Assembly (NCBI RefSeq): GCF_907164555.1
Contig: NZ_CAJQZC010000006.1
Span: forward strand, 248,001 to 312,000
Direction: 5' to 3'
DNA length: 64,000 nucleotides
Source: Paraburkholderia saeva
Lineage (GTDB): Bacteria; Pseudomonadota; Gammaproteobacteria; Burkholderiales; Burkholderiaceae
Shown here: positions 35,422-45,212 of the stretch, in pieces
How positions within the stretch are numbered: the first letter of the stretch is position 1
Layout of the letters: each line of letters starts with the position of its first letter
Made by a program: the position numbers and the translations under genes
Notes under the pieces: generated by a model
Seen by the model: the letters and a program-made list of their open reading frames with translations, nothing else
Databases searched by the model: none
Told to the model about the DNA's origin: nothing

Positions 35422-36829
35422 CGGCTGATGCGCTGACCGCAGATTCGGAAAGTTCGGCATGAGGACGTCCGATCGAGTGATAGTCGATGCCGAGTTCGGT
35501 CATCGCTTCGGGTTCGTACAGGTTGCGGCCATCGAAAATCAGCGGCGACTTGAGCACCGCCTTGAGATGGACGAAATCCGGGCTCTTGAACTCCTTCCAT
35601 TCGGTGACGATCACAAGGGCGTCCGCGCCCATGAGTGTCTCGTCCTGCGTCGCGGCGAAATTGAGCCGCGTGAGTTGCGCCGGGTCGTGGCCGAGATCCA
35701 GGTTGAAGACGCGCCGCGCTTCGTCCACCGCAACCGGATCGTACGCGCGCACCGTCGCGCCGCGCGCGACGAGATCCGCGATCACACGACGGCTCGGCGC
35801 CTCGCGCATGTCGTCGGTATTCGGCTTGAACGCGAGACCCCAGACGGCGAACGTACGGCCCGTCAGGTCGTCGCCCAGCATCTTTGTGATCTTGCGCACC
35901 AGCACTTCCTTCTGTTCGTGGTTCACTTCCTCGACTGCTTCGAGAATGCGCAGCGCCGGGCCCGATTCAGCCGCCGTGCGGATCAGCGCCTGCACGTCCT
36001 TCGGGAAGCACGAGCCGCCGTAGCCGCACCCGGCGTACAGAAAGTGATAGCCGATGCGCGGGTCCGAACCGATACCGCGACGCACCGCTTCGATATCCGC
36101 GCCGACGCGATCCGCCAGGTTCGCCATCTCGTTCATGAACGAGATGCGCGTGGCCAGCATCGCATTGGCCGCGTACTTCGTAAATTCGGCCGAGCGGACA
36201 TCCATGTAAAGCGTGCGTTCGTGATTGCGGTTGAACGGCGCGTACAGACGCTTCATTTTTTCGCGCGCGCGCATGCCCGCTTCGTCGTCGTCGCTGCCGA
36301 GCACGATGCGATCGGGTCGCATGAAGTCGTCGACGGCAGCGCCTTCCTTCAGGAACTCCGGATTCGACACCACCGAGAACTGATGCTGCGTGCTGCCGGC
36401 GAGACCCCGCTTCGCGAGTTCTTCGTTGATCACGTCCTGCACGCGTTGCGCCGTACCGACTGGCACCGTCGATTTATCGACAATCACCTTCCAGGCCGTC
36501 ATGTGGCGACCGATATTGCGGGCCGCTTCGAGCACGTATTGCAGATCGGCCGAGCCGTCTTCATCGGGCGGGGTGCCGACCGCGATGAACTGCACTTCGC
36601 CGTGCGCGACGCTCGCCTCGACGTCCGTCGAAAACTGGATACGGCCGGCCGCGCGCGTGCGCGCGATGATTTCCTGCAGGCCCGGCTCGTGAATCGGGAC
36701 GCCGCCGCTATTGAGAATGTCGATCTTGCGCTGGTCGACGTCGAGACAGAACACGTCGTTGCCAATTTCAGCGAGGCACGCGCCCGTGACGAGGCCGACG
36801 TAGCCCGTGCCGATAATAGTGATTTTCAT
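35414..36829 (-). CDS. ugd: UDP-glucose 6-dehydrogenase
   Basis: Ugd (471 residues) oxidises UDP-glucose to UDP-glucuronate with NAD, feeding exopolysaccharide and 4-amino-4-deoxyarabinose for lipid A. The NAD fold is ITIIGTGYVGLVTGACLAEI. The catalytic Cys is in YAGCGYGGSCFPKDVQALI, and TKYAANAMLATRISFMNEM and VWGLAFKPNTDDMREAPSR are conserved. It is the first gene of the heptose cluster. Confidence 0.96.
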   Translation of the reverse strand: MKITIIGTGYVGLVTGACLAEIGNDVFCLDVDQRKIDILNSGGVPIHEPGLQEIIARTRAAGRIQFSTDVEASVAHGEVQFIAVGTPPDEDGSADLQYVLEAARNIGRHMTAWKVIVDKSTVPVGTAQRVQDVINEELAKRGLAGSTQHQFSVVSNPEFLKEGAAVDDFMRPDRIVLGSDDDEAGMRAREKMKRLYAPFNRNHERTLYMDVRSAEFTKYAANAMLATRISFMNEMANLADRVGADIEAVRRGIGSDPRIGYHFLYAGCGYGGSCFPKDVQALIRTAAESGPALRILEAVEEVNHEQKEVLVRKITKMLGDDLTGRTFAVWGLAFKPNTDDMREAPSRRVIADLVARGATVRAYDPVAVDEARRVFNLDLGHDPAQLTRLNFAATQDETLMGADALVIVTEWKEFKSPDFVHLKAVLKSPLIFDGRNLYEPEAMTELGIDYHSIGRPHAELSESAVSASADA

Positions 36830-37013
36830 ACGCGCTCCGGTATGGGTTTCCGGTGATGGATTCGCCTGGCGAATCCGGTTGTTACGGCGGGCGAAGGTCG
36901 CCCCTCAGGGCATCGCGCCAGTGCCTGCGTGTTGCACATCATGCGTGTGCGGCGCCGCTGGCTGTGGCTGCGATGCCGGTCGCGACTTCCGGTAGAAGTC
37001 CCGCGCCCGATAT

Positions 37014-38189
37014 TCAGTTCGACGCCGTGATCGGCTCGACCCGGCGTGGCGCATAGGTCTCCCAACCGCTGCAGCCTGGGCACTGCCAGTAGAAAAGACG
37101 CGCCCGGAATCCACAATTCTGGCACGTGTAGCGCGGCAGGTTCTTCGTACGCTGCCGGATCAACGTGCGCATCAGTTCCAGCTCGCTGCGGCGCGGCTCT
37201 TCGGCCGTCGATTCCTGCGCTTCGAGCAGACGCGTCATGCCCGACAGATTCGGCGACTTCTGCATCTGCGCGCGCGCCAGCGCATGCGCCGCATCGGGCC
37301 CACGCAATGCGGCCACATGCTGGTATGCGACGTCGAGCAGATCGTTCGACGGATAGCGGTCGATCCATGTCGTCATCAGATCCGCGCCCTCATCGCCACG
37401 CCCGAGCGCCTGATAGGCCTTCAGCAGCTTTTCCGCGACGAGCGGCAGATACGCCGGATTCTGCTCCTCGACGCGCAGCCACTGCGCGATCGCCGCTTCC
37501 TGCGCGCCGCCGGCGGCGTCGACGTCGCCAAACAGGATCGTCGCGCGCACGCTTTGCGGATTCGCCTTCAGCGCAAGGCCGAGTTGCCGGCGCGCTTCCT
37601 CGGCGTTTTTCTGCTGCAGCGCTTCCTGCGCGAGTTCGCAATGAAACTGCGCGACTTCCTTTTCGAGCGAGCCCGAACCCATCGTCTCAAGCTGGCGCGC
37701 GGTGTCGATCGACTTGATCCAGTCCTTCTCGATCTCGTAGATCGTAAGCAGCGCGCGCTGCGCGCCCATCGCATAATCGCCCGACTTGAGCGAGCGGAAC
37801 GTTTCCTCCGCGCGGTCGAGCAGGCCCGCCTTCAGGAAATCCTGGCCCAGTTCGAACAGGGCATGGTCGCGCTCGGTAACCGGCAGATCCGCGCGGCTCA
37901 GCAGGTTCTGGTGCACGCGGATCGCGCGGTCGGTTTCGCCGCGACGCCGGAACAGGTTGCCCAGCGCGAAGTGCAGTTCGATGGTTTCAGGGTCGAGCTT
38001 GACGACTTCGATGAATGCATCGATCGCCTGGTCCGGCTGTTCGTTCAGCAGGAAGTTCAGGCCGCGAAAATACGAACGCGGAAGATTGGCGCTTTCGGAC
38101 AGCAGCGTCTTGAGGTCATACCGCGCCGCCATCCAGCCCAACGCGAACGCGACAGGTATGACGAGCAGCCACCAGAAATCCAGATCCAT
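37014..38189 (-). CDS. lapB: Lipopolysaccharide assembly protein B
   Basis: LapB/YciM (391 residues) controls LpxC turnover through FtsH and so sets LPS synthesis. It has an N-terminal membrane anchor (FWWLLVIPVAFALGWMA), then TPR repeats from about 45 to 320, and a C-terminal rubredoxin-like metal site (YTCQNCGFRARLFYWQCPGC). It follows lapA by 66 bp, as in many beta- and gamma-proteobacteria. Confidence 0.95.
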   Translation of the reverse strand: MDLDFWWLLVIPVAFALGWMAARYDLKTLLSESANLPRSYFRGLNFLLNEQPDQAIDAFIEVVKLDPETIELHFALGNLFRRRGETDRAIRVHQNLLSRADLPVTERDHALFELGQDFLKAGLLDRAEETFRSLKSGDYAMGAQRALLTIYEIEKDWIKSIDTARQLETMGSGSLEKEVAQFHCELAQEALQQKNAEEARRQLGLALKANPQSVRATILFGDVDAAGGAQEAAIAQWLRVEEQNPAYLPLVAEKLLKAYQALGRGDEGADLMTTWIDRYPSNDLLDVAYQHVAALRGPDAAHALARAQMQKSPNLSGMTRLLEAQESTAEEPRRSELELMRTLIRQRTKNLPRYTCQNCGFRARLFYWQCPGCSGWETYAPRRVEPITASN

Positions 38190-38255
38190 GCGTATTGTTC
38201 GGAAGTGGGAGTTGGACGCCAGCGTGCGCCGACGGCGCACGCGGCAGGAAGAAAA

Positions 38256-38549
38256 CTAGATCAGCGGCGGCAGCGGCGGTTCTTCGACAACCACAGGCGT
38301 TTCGCGCGCGACGCGCAGTTCCCGTTTCAGACGACCGTTTTCAAGCCGCAGGCGAACCATGGCCGGCATCGACGACAGCAGCCCCGCCAGCAGCCCGACG
38401 ACGAAGAACGCGAGACCGATCAGGATCAGTGGCGCCTGCCACGCGTAGCCCGCGAGGAAATTCAGCGTGGCGGGTTGCGTATTGGCGAACGCGAGCACCA
38501 GCAGCAGCACGAACACCAGAACGCGGATCAACCAGACGATAAATTTCAT
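38256..38549 (-). CDS. lapA: LapA family (DUF1049) membrane protein
   Basis: This encodes 97 residues with two membrane segments (IVWLIRVLVFVLLLVLAFAN and PLILIGLAFFVVGLLAGLLS) and a short basic, coiled tail. LapA works with LapB in LPS assembly control. It lies in the rpsA-ihfB-lapA-lapB order seen in E. coli-like clusters, with a terminator between ihfB and lapA. Confidence 0.88.
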   Translation of the reverse strand: MKFIVWLIRVLVFVLLLVLAFANTQPATLNFLAGYAWQAPLILIGLAFFVVGLLAGLLSSMPAMVRLRLENGRLKRELRVARETPVVVEEPPLPPLI

Positions 38550-38700
38550 GAGTTAGTCTCTTGACGGCAGTTGCAGGATGACGCCGGCCTGATGACGCGT
38601 CGCGCCACGGAATTGCCCGCGCCGAAGTGACCCGTATTGTAATTGAAGCGTTCCCCGTGAGGCACGAACCGCCGGGCAATGACAGTCGACACAGACGAAA

Positions 38701-38724
38701 AAAAAGCGCCCGAAGGCGCTTTTT
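38701..38724 (-). terminator. Terminator after ihfB
   Basis: AAAAAGCGCC (38701-38710) and GGCGCTTTTT (38715-38724) pair around CGAA, 46 bp after the ihfB stop, with T- and A-runs on either side. Confidence 0.88.
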
Positions 38725-38769
38725 CTGGTCTTTGCCGTCTGCACTGGACGCTGACGACGCTGCTGAATC

Positions 38770-39093
38770 TCACAGATCGTCGTCTGGCGACTCGGCCTTC
38801 AACGGCTCGCCCGCGCGACCATCGACGCGTTCACGCAATTCCTTGCCAGGCTTGAAGTGCGGTACGTACTTCTCAGGTACCAGCACCTTTTCGCCCGACT
38901 TCGGATTGCGTCCGACGCGGGAAGGACGGCGGTTCAAGCCGAAGCTGCCGAAGCCACGAATTTCGATGCGATGACCGTTGGCAAGCGCCTCCGACATCGC
39001 ATCAAGCATCGTCTTCACCGCGAAATCCGCATCTTTAAGTACAAGTTGCGGAAATCGCGTAGCCAGCTGGGCGACCAATTCCGATTTGGTCAT
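38770..39093 (-). CDS. ihfB: Integration host factor beta subunit
   Basis: IhfB (107 residues) pairs with IhfA to bend DNA, including at sigma-54 promoters such as that expected for the amyloid operon. It begins MTKSELVAQLATRFPQL. The DNA arm GFGSFGLNRRPSRVGRNPKS carries the Arg/Pro intercalating loop. It has a short extra acidic C-terminal tail (AESPDDDL). It lies 22 bp after rpsA. Confidence 0.97.
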   Translation of the reverse strand: MTKSELVAQLATRFPQLVLKDADFAVKTMLDAMSEALANGHRIEIRGFGSFGLNRRPSRVGRNPKSGEKVLVPEKYVPHFKPGKELRERVDGRAGEPLKAESPDDDL

Positions 39094-39115
39094 ACTGCAG
39101 CAGACCCCTTAAGGC

Positions 39116-40831
39116 TTACTGGTTCTGGCCGTCGAGCTTGGCCTTCAGCAGCGCGCCGAGGTTCGTCGTGCCCGTTGCAGCCGAGCTCGAATCCGACGAA
39201 GCCAGGCCGCGGATCGCTTCCTGTTGCTCTGCCGAATCCTTGGCCTTGATCGACAGGTTGATGCCACGCGACTTGCGGTCGATGTTGATGATCATCGCAT
39301 TGACCTTGTCGCCGTCCTTCAGGACGTTGCGTGCATCTTCCACGCGGTCTTGCGACAGTTCCGAAGCGCGCAGGTAGCCTTCGACTTCCGCCGACAGCTG
39401 AACCACAGCACCCTTCGCATCTACCGTCTTGACCACGCCGTCGACGATCGAACCCTTGTCGTTCATTGCAACGAAGTTGCTGAACGGGTCGCCTTCGAGC
39501 TGCTTGATACCCAGCGAAATGCGTTCCTTCTCGACGTCGATGCCAAGAACGATGGCTTCGACTTCGTCGCCCTTCTTGTACTTGCGAACCGCTTCTTCGC
39601 CCGTTTCGCTCCACGACAGGTCCGACAGGTGAACCAGACCGTCGATGCCGCCCGGCAGACCGATGAAGACGCCGAAGTCGGTGATCGACTTGATTGCGCC
39701 TTGCAGCTTGTCGCCCTTCTTGAAGTTACGGCTGAAGTCGTCCCACGGGTTCGGCTTGCATTGCTTCATGCCGAGGCTGATGCGGCGGCGGTCTTCGTCG
39801 ATTTCGAGAACCATGACTTCGACTTCGTCGCCCAGCTGAACAACCTTCGACGGTGCAACGTTCTTGTTCGTCCAGTCCATTTCCGACACGTGAACCAGGC
39901 CTTCGATGCCCGATTCCACTTCGACGAATGCGCCGTAGTCGGTGATGTTGGTGACCTTACCGAACAGGCGCGTGCCCGACGGGTAACGGCGGGAAATGCC
40001 TTCCCACGGATCGTCGCCCAGCTGCTTGATACCCAGCGAAACGCGGTTCTTCTCTTGATCGAACTTGAGGATCTTCGCGGTGACTTCCTGGCCAACCGAC
40101 AGCACTTCGCTCGGGTGACGCACACGACGCCATGCGATGTCGGTGATGTGCAGCAGGCCGTCGATACCGCCGAGGTCCACGAACGCGCCGTAGTCGGTGA
40201 TGTTCTTGACCACGCCTTCCACGATCGCGCCTTCCTTCAGCGTTTCGAGCAGCTTTGCGCGCTCTTCGCCTTGCGTGGCTTCGATCACAGCACGGCGCGA
40301 CAGCACGACGTTGTTACGCTTGCGGTCGAGCTTGATCACGCGGAATTCGAGGGTCTTGCCTTCGTACGGGGTCGTGTCCTTGACCGGACGCGTATCGACG
40401 AGGGAGCCCGGCAGGAATGCGCGGATACCGTTGACCATGACGGTCATGCCGCCCTTGACCTTGCCCGTGATCGTGCCGGTCACGAGTTCGTTGTTGTCGA
40501 GGGCCTTTTCCAGCGACAGCCACGAAGCCAGACGCTTCGCCTTGTCGCGCGACAGGATGGTGTCGCCATAGCCGTTTTCCAGCGCGTCAATCGCGACGGA
40601 AACGAAGTCGCCCGCCTGCACTTCTACCTCGCCCGCGTCGTTCAGGAACTCTTCGAGCGGGATGTAGGCTTCGGACTTGAGACCAGCATTCACGACCACG
40701 AAGTTGTGGTCGACACGCACGACTTCGGCGGAGATCACTTCGCCAGCGCGCATGTCCTGCTTGGTCAGCGACTCTTCGAACAGAGCCGCAAAAGATTCGG
40801 TATTCGGGGTAGAGGTTTGCAGGTCGGACAT
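39116..40831 (-). CDS. rpsA: 30S ribosomal protein S1
   Basis: S1 (571 residues) unfolds and docks mRNA on the 30S subunit. Six S1 OB-fold repeats are visible; each carries a block like ITDYGAFVDLGGIDGLLHIT or ITDFGVFIGLPGGIDGLVHL. The length is normal for beta-proteobacteria. It follows cmk as usual, 165 bp downstream. Confidence 0.98.
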   Translation of the reverse strand: MSDLQTSTPNTESFAALFEESLTKQDMRAGEVISAEVVRVDHNFVVVNAGLKSEAYIPLEEFLNDAGEVEVQAGDFVSVAIDALENGYGDTILSRDKAKRLASWLSLEKALDNNELVTGTITGKVKGGMTVMVNGIRAFLPGSLVDTRPVKDTTPYEGKTLEFRVIKLDRKRNNVVLSRRAVIEATQGEERAKLLETLKEGAIVEGVVKNITDYGAFVDLGGIDGLLHITDIAWRRVRHPSEVLSVGQEVTAKILKFDQEKNRVSLGIKQLGDDPWEGISRRYPSGTRLFGKVTNITDYGAFVEVESGIEGLVHVSEMDWTNKNVAPSKVVQLGDEVEVMVLEIDEDRRRISLGMKQCKPNPWDDFSRNFKKGDKLQGAIKSITDFGVFIGLPGGIDGLVHLSDLSWSETGEEAVRKYKKGDEVEAIVLGIDVEKERISLGIKQLEGDPFSNFVAMNDKGSIVDGVVKTVDAKGAVVQLSAEVEGYLRASELSQDRVEDARNVLKDGDKVNAMIINIDRKSRGINLSIKAKDSAEQQEAIRGLASSDSSSAATGTTNLGALLKAKLDGQNQ

Positions 40832-40996
40832 AAAAATCAGAAGTTGCGGGTTTTCGCGCTGCCTGCCGGCCGGAATGACCAGCGAATTCGCTGAGACGAA
40901 TATGGCAAAAAGACGAATGCCACGCGGGGTTAAGGGGTTAAAACACGCTTCGCGACGATTCGCGGAGCTCCTACGGCACTACAACTGCGTATTGCG

Positions 40997-41683
40997 TCAG
41001 CTTTTTACCACTACGCTCTGGTACCACTGCACCACCTGATCGACCGCCTGGTCGACCGACAGCGACGAAGTATCCAGAAGCCTTGCATCCGCTGCGGGCT
41101 TAAGCGGCGCGGCTGCACGCTGGCTGTCGCGCTCGTCGCGGGCACGCAAATCCCGGAGCAAGTCATCTATATTAGCAGAAATTCCTTTTTGGATCAATTG
41201 CTTATGCCGCCGCGCGGCGCGGGCCTCCGCGCTGGCCGTCATGAACACCTTCAGCGTCGCGTCCTGGAAGATCACCGTACCCATGTCGCGACCGTCCGCG
41301 ACGAGCCCCGGTTCCTTGCGAAACGCCCGCTGACGCGCCACCAGTGCGGCCCGCACGGGCGCGTGGACGGCAATTGCCGAAGCGCGGTTACCGATCTCTT
41401 CCTTGCGGATCTCAGCTGAAACATCCACGCCGTCGAGTTGCGCGAGCCCCTCACGGAACGTGATGTGCAGGTCGTCGATCAGCGCGGTCAGCGCGTCGGC
41501 GTCGTCGGCCTGGATGTCGTAGCGGAGGCTCGCCAGCGCGGCCAGCCGGTACAGCGCGCCGCTGTCCAGCAGGTGGAAGCCGAGATGCGCGGCAACCAGC
41601 GCTGCCACGGTGCCCTTGCCGGAGGCGGTCGGGCCGTCGATCGTGATGACGGGCGTCTGGTGAAAGGGACGGATCGGTTTCAT
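40997..41683 (-). CDS. cmk: Cytidylate kinase
   Basis: Cmk (228 residues) phosphorylates CMP and dCMP. The P-loop is VITIDGPTASGKGTVAALVA. LVADGRDMGTVIFQDATLKV is the NMP-binding and lid-side block, and ERDSQRAAAPLKPAADA holds the Arg residues for phosphate transfer. It lies between aroA (46 bp) and rpsA, a conserved order. Confidence 0.97.
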   Translation of the reverse strand: MKPIRPFHQTPVITIDGPTASGKGTVAALVAAHLGFHLLDSGALYRLAALASLRYDIQADDADALTALIDDLHITFREGLAQLDGVDVSAEIRKEEIGNRASAIAVHAPVRAALVARQRAFRKEPGLVADGRDMGTVIFQDATLKVFMTASAEARAARRHKQLIQKGISANIDDLLRDLRARDERDSQRAAAPLKPAADARLLDTSSLSVDQAVDQVVQWYQSVVVKS

Positions 41684-41729
41684 CTAGCGTCGCGCGTCAG
41701 GTCGAATGGGGTCAATTCGGTGTTCGTCT

Positions 41730-43034
41730 TCAGGATTGGGCGAGCGCCATGAAGCGCTCGAAATAGTCGGGGAAGGTCTTGCCGACGCACTTCGGATCGT
41801 TGATGCGCACCGGCACGCCGCCCAGGCTCACCAGCGAGAAGCACATCGCCATGCGGTGGTCGTCGTACGTGTCGATCACCGCGTTCGGCGTCAGCTTCGC
41901 GGGCGGCGTGACGACGAGATAGTCTTCGCCCTCCTCCACCTTCGCGCCCACCTTGCGCAGTTCGGTCGCCATCGCGGCGATCCGGTCGGTTTCCTTCACG
42001 CGCCAGCTGGCAATATTGCGCAGCGTGCTCGTGCCGTCGGCGAACAGCGCGGCCACCGCAATCGTCATGGCCGCGTCCGGGATCAGGTTGAAGTCCATGT
42101 CGATCGGGTCAAGCTTGCCGTGATCGTTGCCGATGCCGCGCACCTCGATCCAGTCGTCGCCCATCGACACGTTCGCGCCCATGCGCATCAGCGCGTTCGC
42201 AAAGCCGACGTCGCCCTGGATGCTCGCCCGCCCGACGCCTTCCACGCGCAGCGGCCCTCCGCCAAGCGCACCTGCCGCGAGGAAATACGATGCCGACGAC
42301 GCATCGCCTTCCACCATGATCTCGCCCGGCGACTGATAGCGTTTGCCCGATGGCACCGTGAAGCGCTGCCAGCCGAGGCGCTCGACCTCGATGCCAAAAC
42401 GCGCCATCAGCTTGATCGTGATGTCGATATAAGGCTTCGAAATCAGTTCGCCCTCGACGTCGACGATCGTCACGCCACTCTCCGTTTTCAGAAGTGGCAG
42501 CGTCATCAGCAACGCGGTCAGGAACTGGCTCGATACGTCGCCGCGCACGCGGATCGGCGCGTCTGCCGCGATACTGCCCGAACGGATGCGCAGCGGCGGA
42601 TAGCCTTCGTTTTCCTCGTAGTCGATCTTCGCGCCGATCTGCCGCAGCCCGTCGACGAGATCGCCGATCGGCCGCTCATGCATGCGCGGCACGCCGTGCA
42701 CCCGGTAGTCGCCGCCCTGCACGGCCAGCGCCGCGGTCAGCGGACGCACCGCCGTGCCGGCGTTGCCGAGGAACAGGTCGGCCGTCTTCGCCGTAAACGC
42801 GCCGCGTGTACCGGTGACCACGCAGGTGTCGCCGTCGCGCCTGAGCTTCACGCCGAGTTGCTCGAGCGCGGCCAGCATGACGCGCGTGTCGTCGGAATCG
42901 AGCAGGTTCGTGATCGTGGTTTCGCCCTCGGCGAGCGAAGCCAGCAGCAGCACGCGATTCGAAATGCTCTTCGAGCCCGGCAGACGGATCGTGCCGGACG
43001 CACGGGAAAAAGGTCCGAGATCGAGATGTTCCAT
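41730..43034 (-). CDS. aroA: 3-phosphoshikimate 1-carboxyvinyltransferase (EPSP synthase)
   Basis: AroA (434 residues) joins shikimate-3-phosphate and PEP in the shikimate pathway. It has LPGSKSISNRVLLLASLAEG (the PEP/S3P Lys-Ser site) and LFLGNAGTAVRPLTAALAVQ, the class I LGNAGTAxRPL signature; the C-terminal half has KETDRIAAMATELRKVGAKV. It is a class I enzyme by motif, which is usually glyphosate-sensitive. It follows tyrA by 12 bp. Confidence 0.97.
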   Translation of the reverse strand: MEHLDLGPFSRASGTIRLPGSKSISNRVLLLASLAEGETTITNLLDSDDTRVMLAALEQLGVKLRRDGDTCVVTGTRGAFTAKTADLFLGNAGTAVRPLTAALAVQGGDYRVHGVPRMHERPIGDLVDGLRQIGAKIDYEENEGYPPLRIRSGSIAADAPIRVRGDVSSQFLTALLMTLPLLKTESGVTIVDVEGELISKPYIDITIKLMARFGIEVERLGWQRFTVPSGKRYQSPGEIMVEGDASSASYFLAAGALGGGPLRVEGVGRASIQGDVGFANALMRMGANVSMGDDWIEVRGIGNDHGKLDPIDMDFNLIPDAAMTIAVAALFADGTSTLRNIASWRVKETDRIAAMATELRKVGAKVEEGEDYLVVTPPAKLTPNAVIDTYDDHRMAMCFSLVSLGGVPVRINDPKCVGKTFPDYFERFMALAQS

Positions 43035-43046
43035 GAGTGTGTCCTG

Positions 43047-43988
43047 TTATTTCGAGGCGTCGCCGGTCGCGACCTTCGCGCCGCCGCGTTCCTGCCATTC
43101 GGTTCGTGCCACGCGCGAGCGGGCGAAGACCGCTTCAAGCGCGGCACCGTCGCCGGCTTCGATCGCGGCGCGCAGGCGCGTCAGCACGGCCGTGTAGTCG
43201 TCGAGTTCGTCGAGCAGCGCGGCGCGGTTCGCCACACAGATGTCGCGCCACATTTCCGGGCTCGACGCCGCGATGCGCGTGAAATCGCGAAAACCGCCGG
43301 CGGCGAACGAAAACTTCAGCGCGGCGTCCGGCGAATTCAGAATCTGTTCGACGAGCGCAAACGACAGCACATGCGGCAGATGGCTCACCGAAGCGAGCAC
43401 GCGATCATGCTGCCCCGGCGACATGTCCGACACGGTCGCACCGGCCGCTCGCCACATCGCGGCGACGCGCTCCACGTCCCGCGGATCGTTTTCCGGCAAC
43501 GGACACAACACGACGTTGCGGCCGCCGTACAGATCGGGCAACGCGGCGTCGACGCCGCTCGATTCGCGGCCGGCGATCGGGTGTCCGGGCACGAACTGGC
43601 CGATGCGCGCGCCGAGCGCGGCACGCGCGGCGGCCACCACATCGGACTTCGTGCTGCCGGCGTCGGTGACGATGGTCGCGTCGTCGAGAAACGGCGCGAT
43701 GCGCTCAAGCAGCGGCTGGGTTTGCGCAACTGGCGCCGCCAGCAACACGAAATCGGCGCCGGCAAGCGCCGCGCGCAGCGCCGCGTCGTCGGCGAGCGCA
43801 GCGCTTGCGTCGATCACGCCCAGTTCGAGTGCGCGCGCCGTCGATGCCGCCGAGCGGCCCACGCCGGTCACGCTTCGCGCGCCAGACACGCCGCTGCGCT
43901 CGCGCAACGCGCGCGCGAGCGATCCGCCGATCAGACCGACGCCAAAAATCACGAGCTTGTTAAAGGAAAACGCGGTCACAGCGGTCAC
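43047..43988 (-). CDS. tyrA: Prephenate dehydrogenase
   Basis: TyrA (313 residues) oxidatively decarboxylates prephenate to 4-hydroxyphenylpyruvate on the tyrosine branch. The NAD fold is LVIFGVGLIGGSLARALRER. GHPIAGRESSGVDAALPDLY and HDRVLASVSHLPHVLSFAL carry the catalytic His and substrate residues. The start is GTG, and a second in-frame GTG lies nine bases later. No chorismate mutase domain is fused. Confidence 0.94.
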   Translation of the reverse strand: MTAVTAFSFNKLVIFGVGLIGGSLARALRERSGVSGARSVTGVGRSAASTARALELGVIDASAALADDAALRAALAGADFVLLAAPVAQTQPLLERIAPFLDDATIVTDAGSTKSDVVAAARAALGARIGQFVPGHPIAGRESSGVDAALPDLYGGRNVVLCPLPENDPRDVERVAAMWRAAGATVSDMSPGQHDRVLASVSHLPHVLSFALVEQILNSPDAALKFSFAAGGFRDFTRIAASSPEMWRDICVANRAALLDELDDYTAVLTRLRAAIEAGDGAALEAVFARSRVARTEWQERGGAKVATGDASK

Positions 43989-44033
43989 AGAAAAAGCGCG
44001 CCTGTATCAGCACGCGGTAACAAATTGGACCGC

Positions 44034-45152
44034 TCAGCTGGCAGCGGCGGCGAGAGTCTTTTCGAGCGCGGCGATGAACGCCGCGTTTTCGGCGGCCAGG
44101 CCGATTGTGACGCGCAGCCACTGCGGCAACCCGTAGTTGCCGACCGGACGCACGATCACGCCCTGCTTGAGGAGGCCGAGGTTCACGCGGTTGCCGGCGT
44201 TGTCGTCGCTGCCGACGCGCACCAGCACGAAATTACCGTCCGACGGCACATATTCGAGGCCAAGCCGCTCGAACGCTTCGGTCAGCACCCGATAGCCCTG
44301 CGCGTTAAGCGTTGCGCTTTCTTCGAGGAACGCCTGGTCGTTCAGTGCAGCGACCGCTGCGGCCTGGGCGAGCGTGTTCACGTTGAACGGCTGACGCAGA
44401 CGGTTCAGCAGGTCGGTCAGTTCCGGCTGCGCGATAGCAAAGCCGACGCGCAGACCGGCAAGGCCGAACGCCTTCGAGAAGGTGCGCGACACGAGCAGAT
44501 TCGGATAACGACGCACCCACGCGATCGAGTCGTAGCGCTTGTGCGGCGCGAGGTACTCTGTGTACGCCTCGTCGAGCACGACGGCGACGTTGCGCGGCAC
44601 CTTGTCGAGAAACGCTTCGAGTGCCGGGCCATCGATATACGTACCCGTCGGATTGTTCGGGTTTGCGACGAAGACCAGACGCGTATCGGCGGTGATCGCC
44701 TCGAGCATCGCGTCGAGATCGTGACCGTACTTCACGGCCGGCACGACGATCGCGCGCGCGCCGAGGCCCTGCGTCGCCAGCGCGTAGACGGCGAACGAAT
44801 ACTGCGCGTAGATGATCGACTGGCCCTTTTCGACGATCGCGTGCGCCGCGATTTCGAGGATGTCATTGCTGCCGTTGCCGAGCGTGATCCATTCGGCGGG
44901 CACGTCGTAGCGTGCGGCCAGTGCCGCTTTCAGTTCGAACGCATTGGAATCCGGATAGCGGCCGAGTTCGGCTGCCGCTTTCACCATCGCCTGCTTCGCC
45001 GATTCGGGCATGCCGAGCGGGTTTTCGTTCGACGCGAGCTTCACGATGCGCGCTTCGTCGAGGCCAAACTCGCGGGCAACTTCCGAAATCGGTTTGCCGG
45101 CGACGTAAGGCGCGATTTCGCGCACATAGGAAGGTCCGAATTGCGATGTCAT
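44034..45152 (-). CDS. hisC: Histidinol-phosphate / aromatic aminotransferase
   Basis: This 372-residue class I/II aminotransferase has LASNENPLGMPESAK near the N-terminus, FVANPNNPTGTYID, the PLP lysine in SRTFSKAFGLAGLRVGF, and the HisC-type VNTLAQAAAVAAL. In this aroA-tyrA-pheA setting it probably transaminates phenylpyruvate and 4-hydroxyphenylpyruvate, with or without histidinol-phosphate. It has a GGAG site before the ATG and lies 60 bp after pheA. Confidence 0.93.
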   Translation of the reverse strand: MTSQFGPSYVREIAPYVAGKPISEVAREFGLDEARIVKLASNENPLGMPESAKQAMVKAAAELGRYPDSNAFELKAALAARYDVPAEWITLGNGSNDILEIAAHAIVEKGQSIIYAQYSFAVYALATQGLGARAIVVPAVKYGHDLDAMLEAITADTRLVFVANPNNPTGTYIDGPALEAFLDKVPRNVAVVLDEAYTEYLAPHKRYDSIAWVRRYPNLLVSRTFSKAFGLAGLRVGFAIAQPELTDLLNRLRQPFNVNTLAQAAAVAALNDQAFLEESATLNAQGYRVLTEAFERLGLEYVPSDGNFVLVRVGSDDNAGNRVNLGLLKQGVIVRPVGNYGLPQWLRVTIGLAAENAAFIAALEKTLAAAAS

Positions 45153-45212
45153 GAGTAACTCCAGATCGACTTTGCCAGCTGGCTGAACGGGTAAAAGGGT
45201 GATGCGGCGATA

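Noticed and set aside
33364..35436. Plus-strand open frame of 690 codons opposite hldD and hldE1
   Set aside because: Antisense to two intact heptose genes; composition is that of shadow frames.
41706..45158. Plus-strand open frame of 1150 codons opposite aroA, tyrA and hisC
   Set aside because: It runs antisense through three well-recognised genes and has a His/Arg/Ala-rich translation with no family motif.
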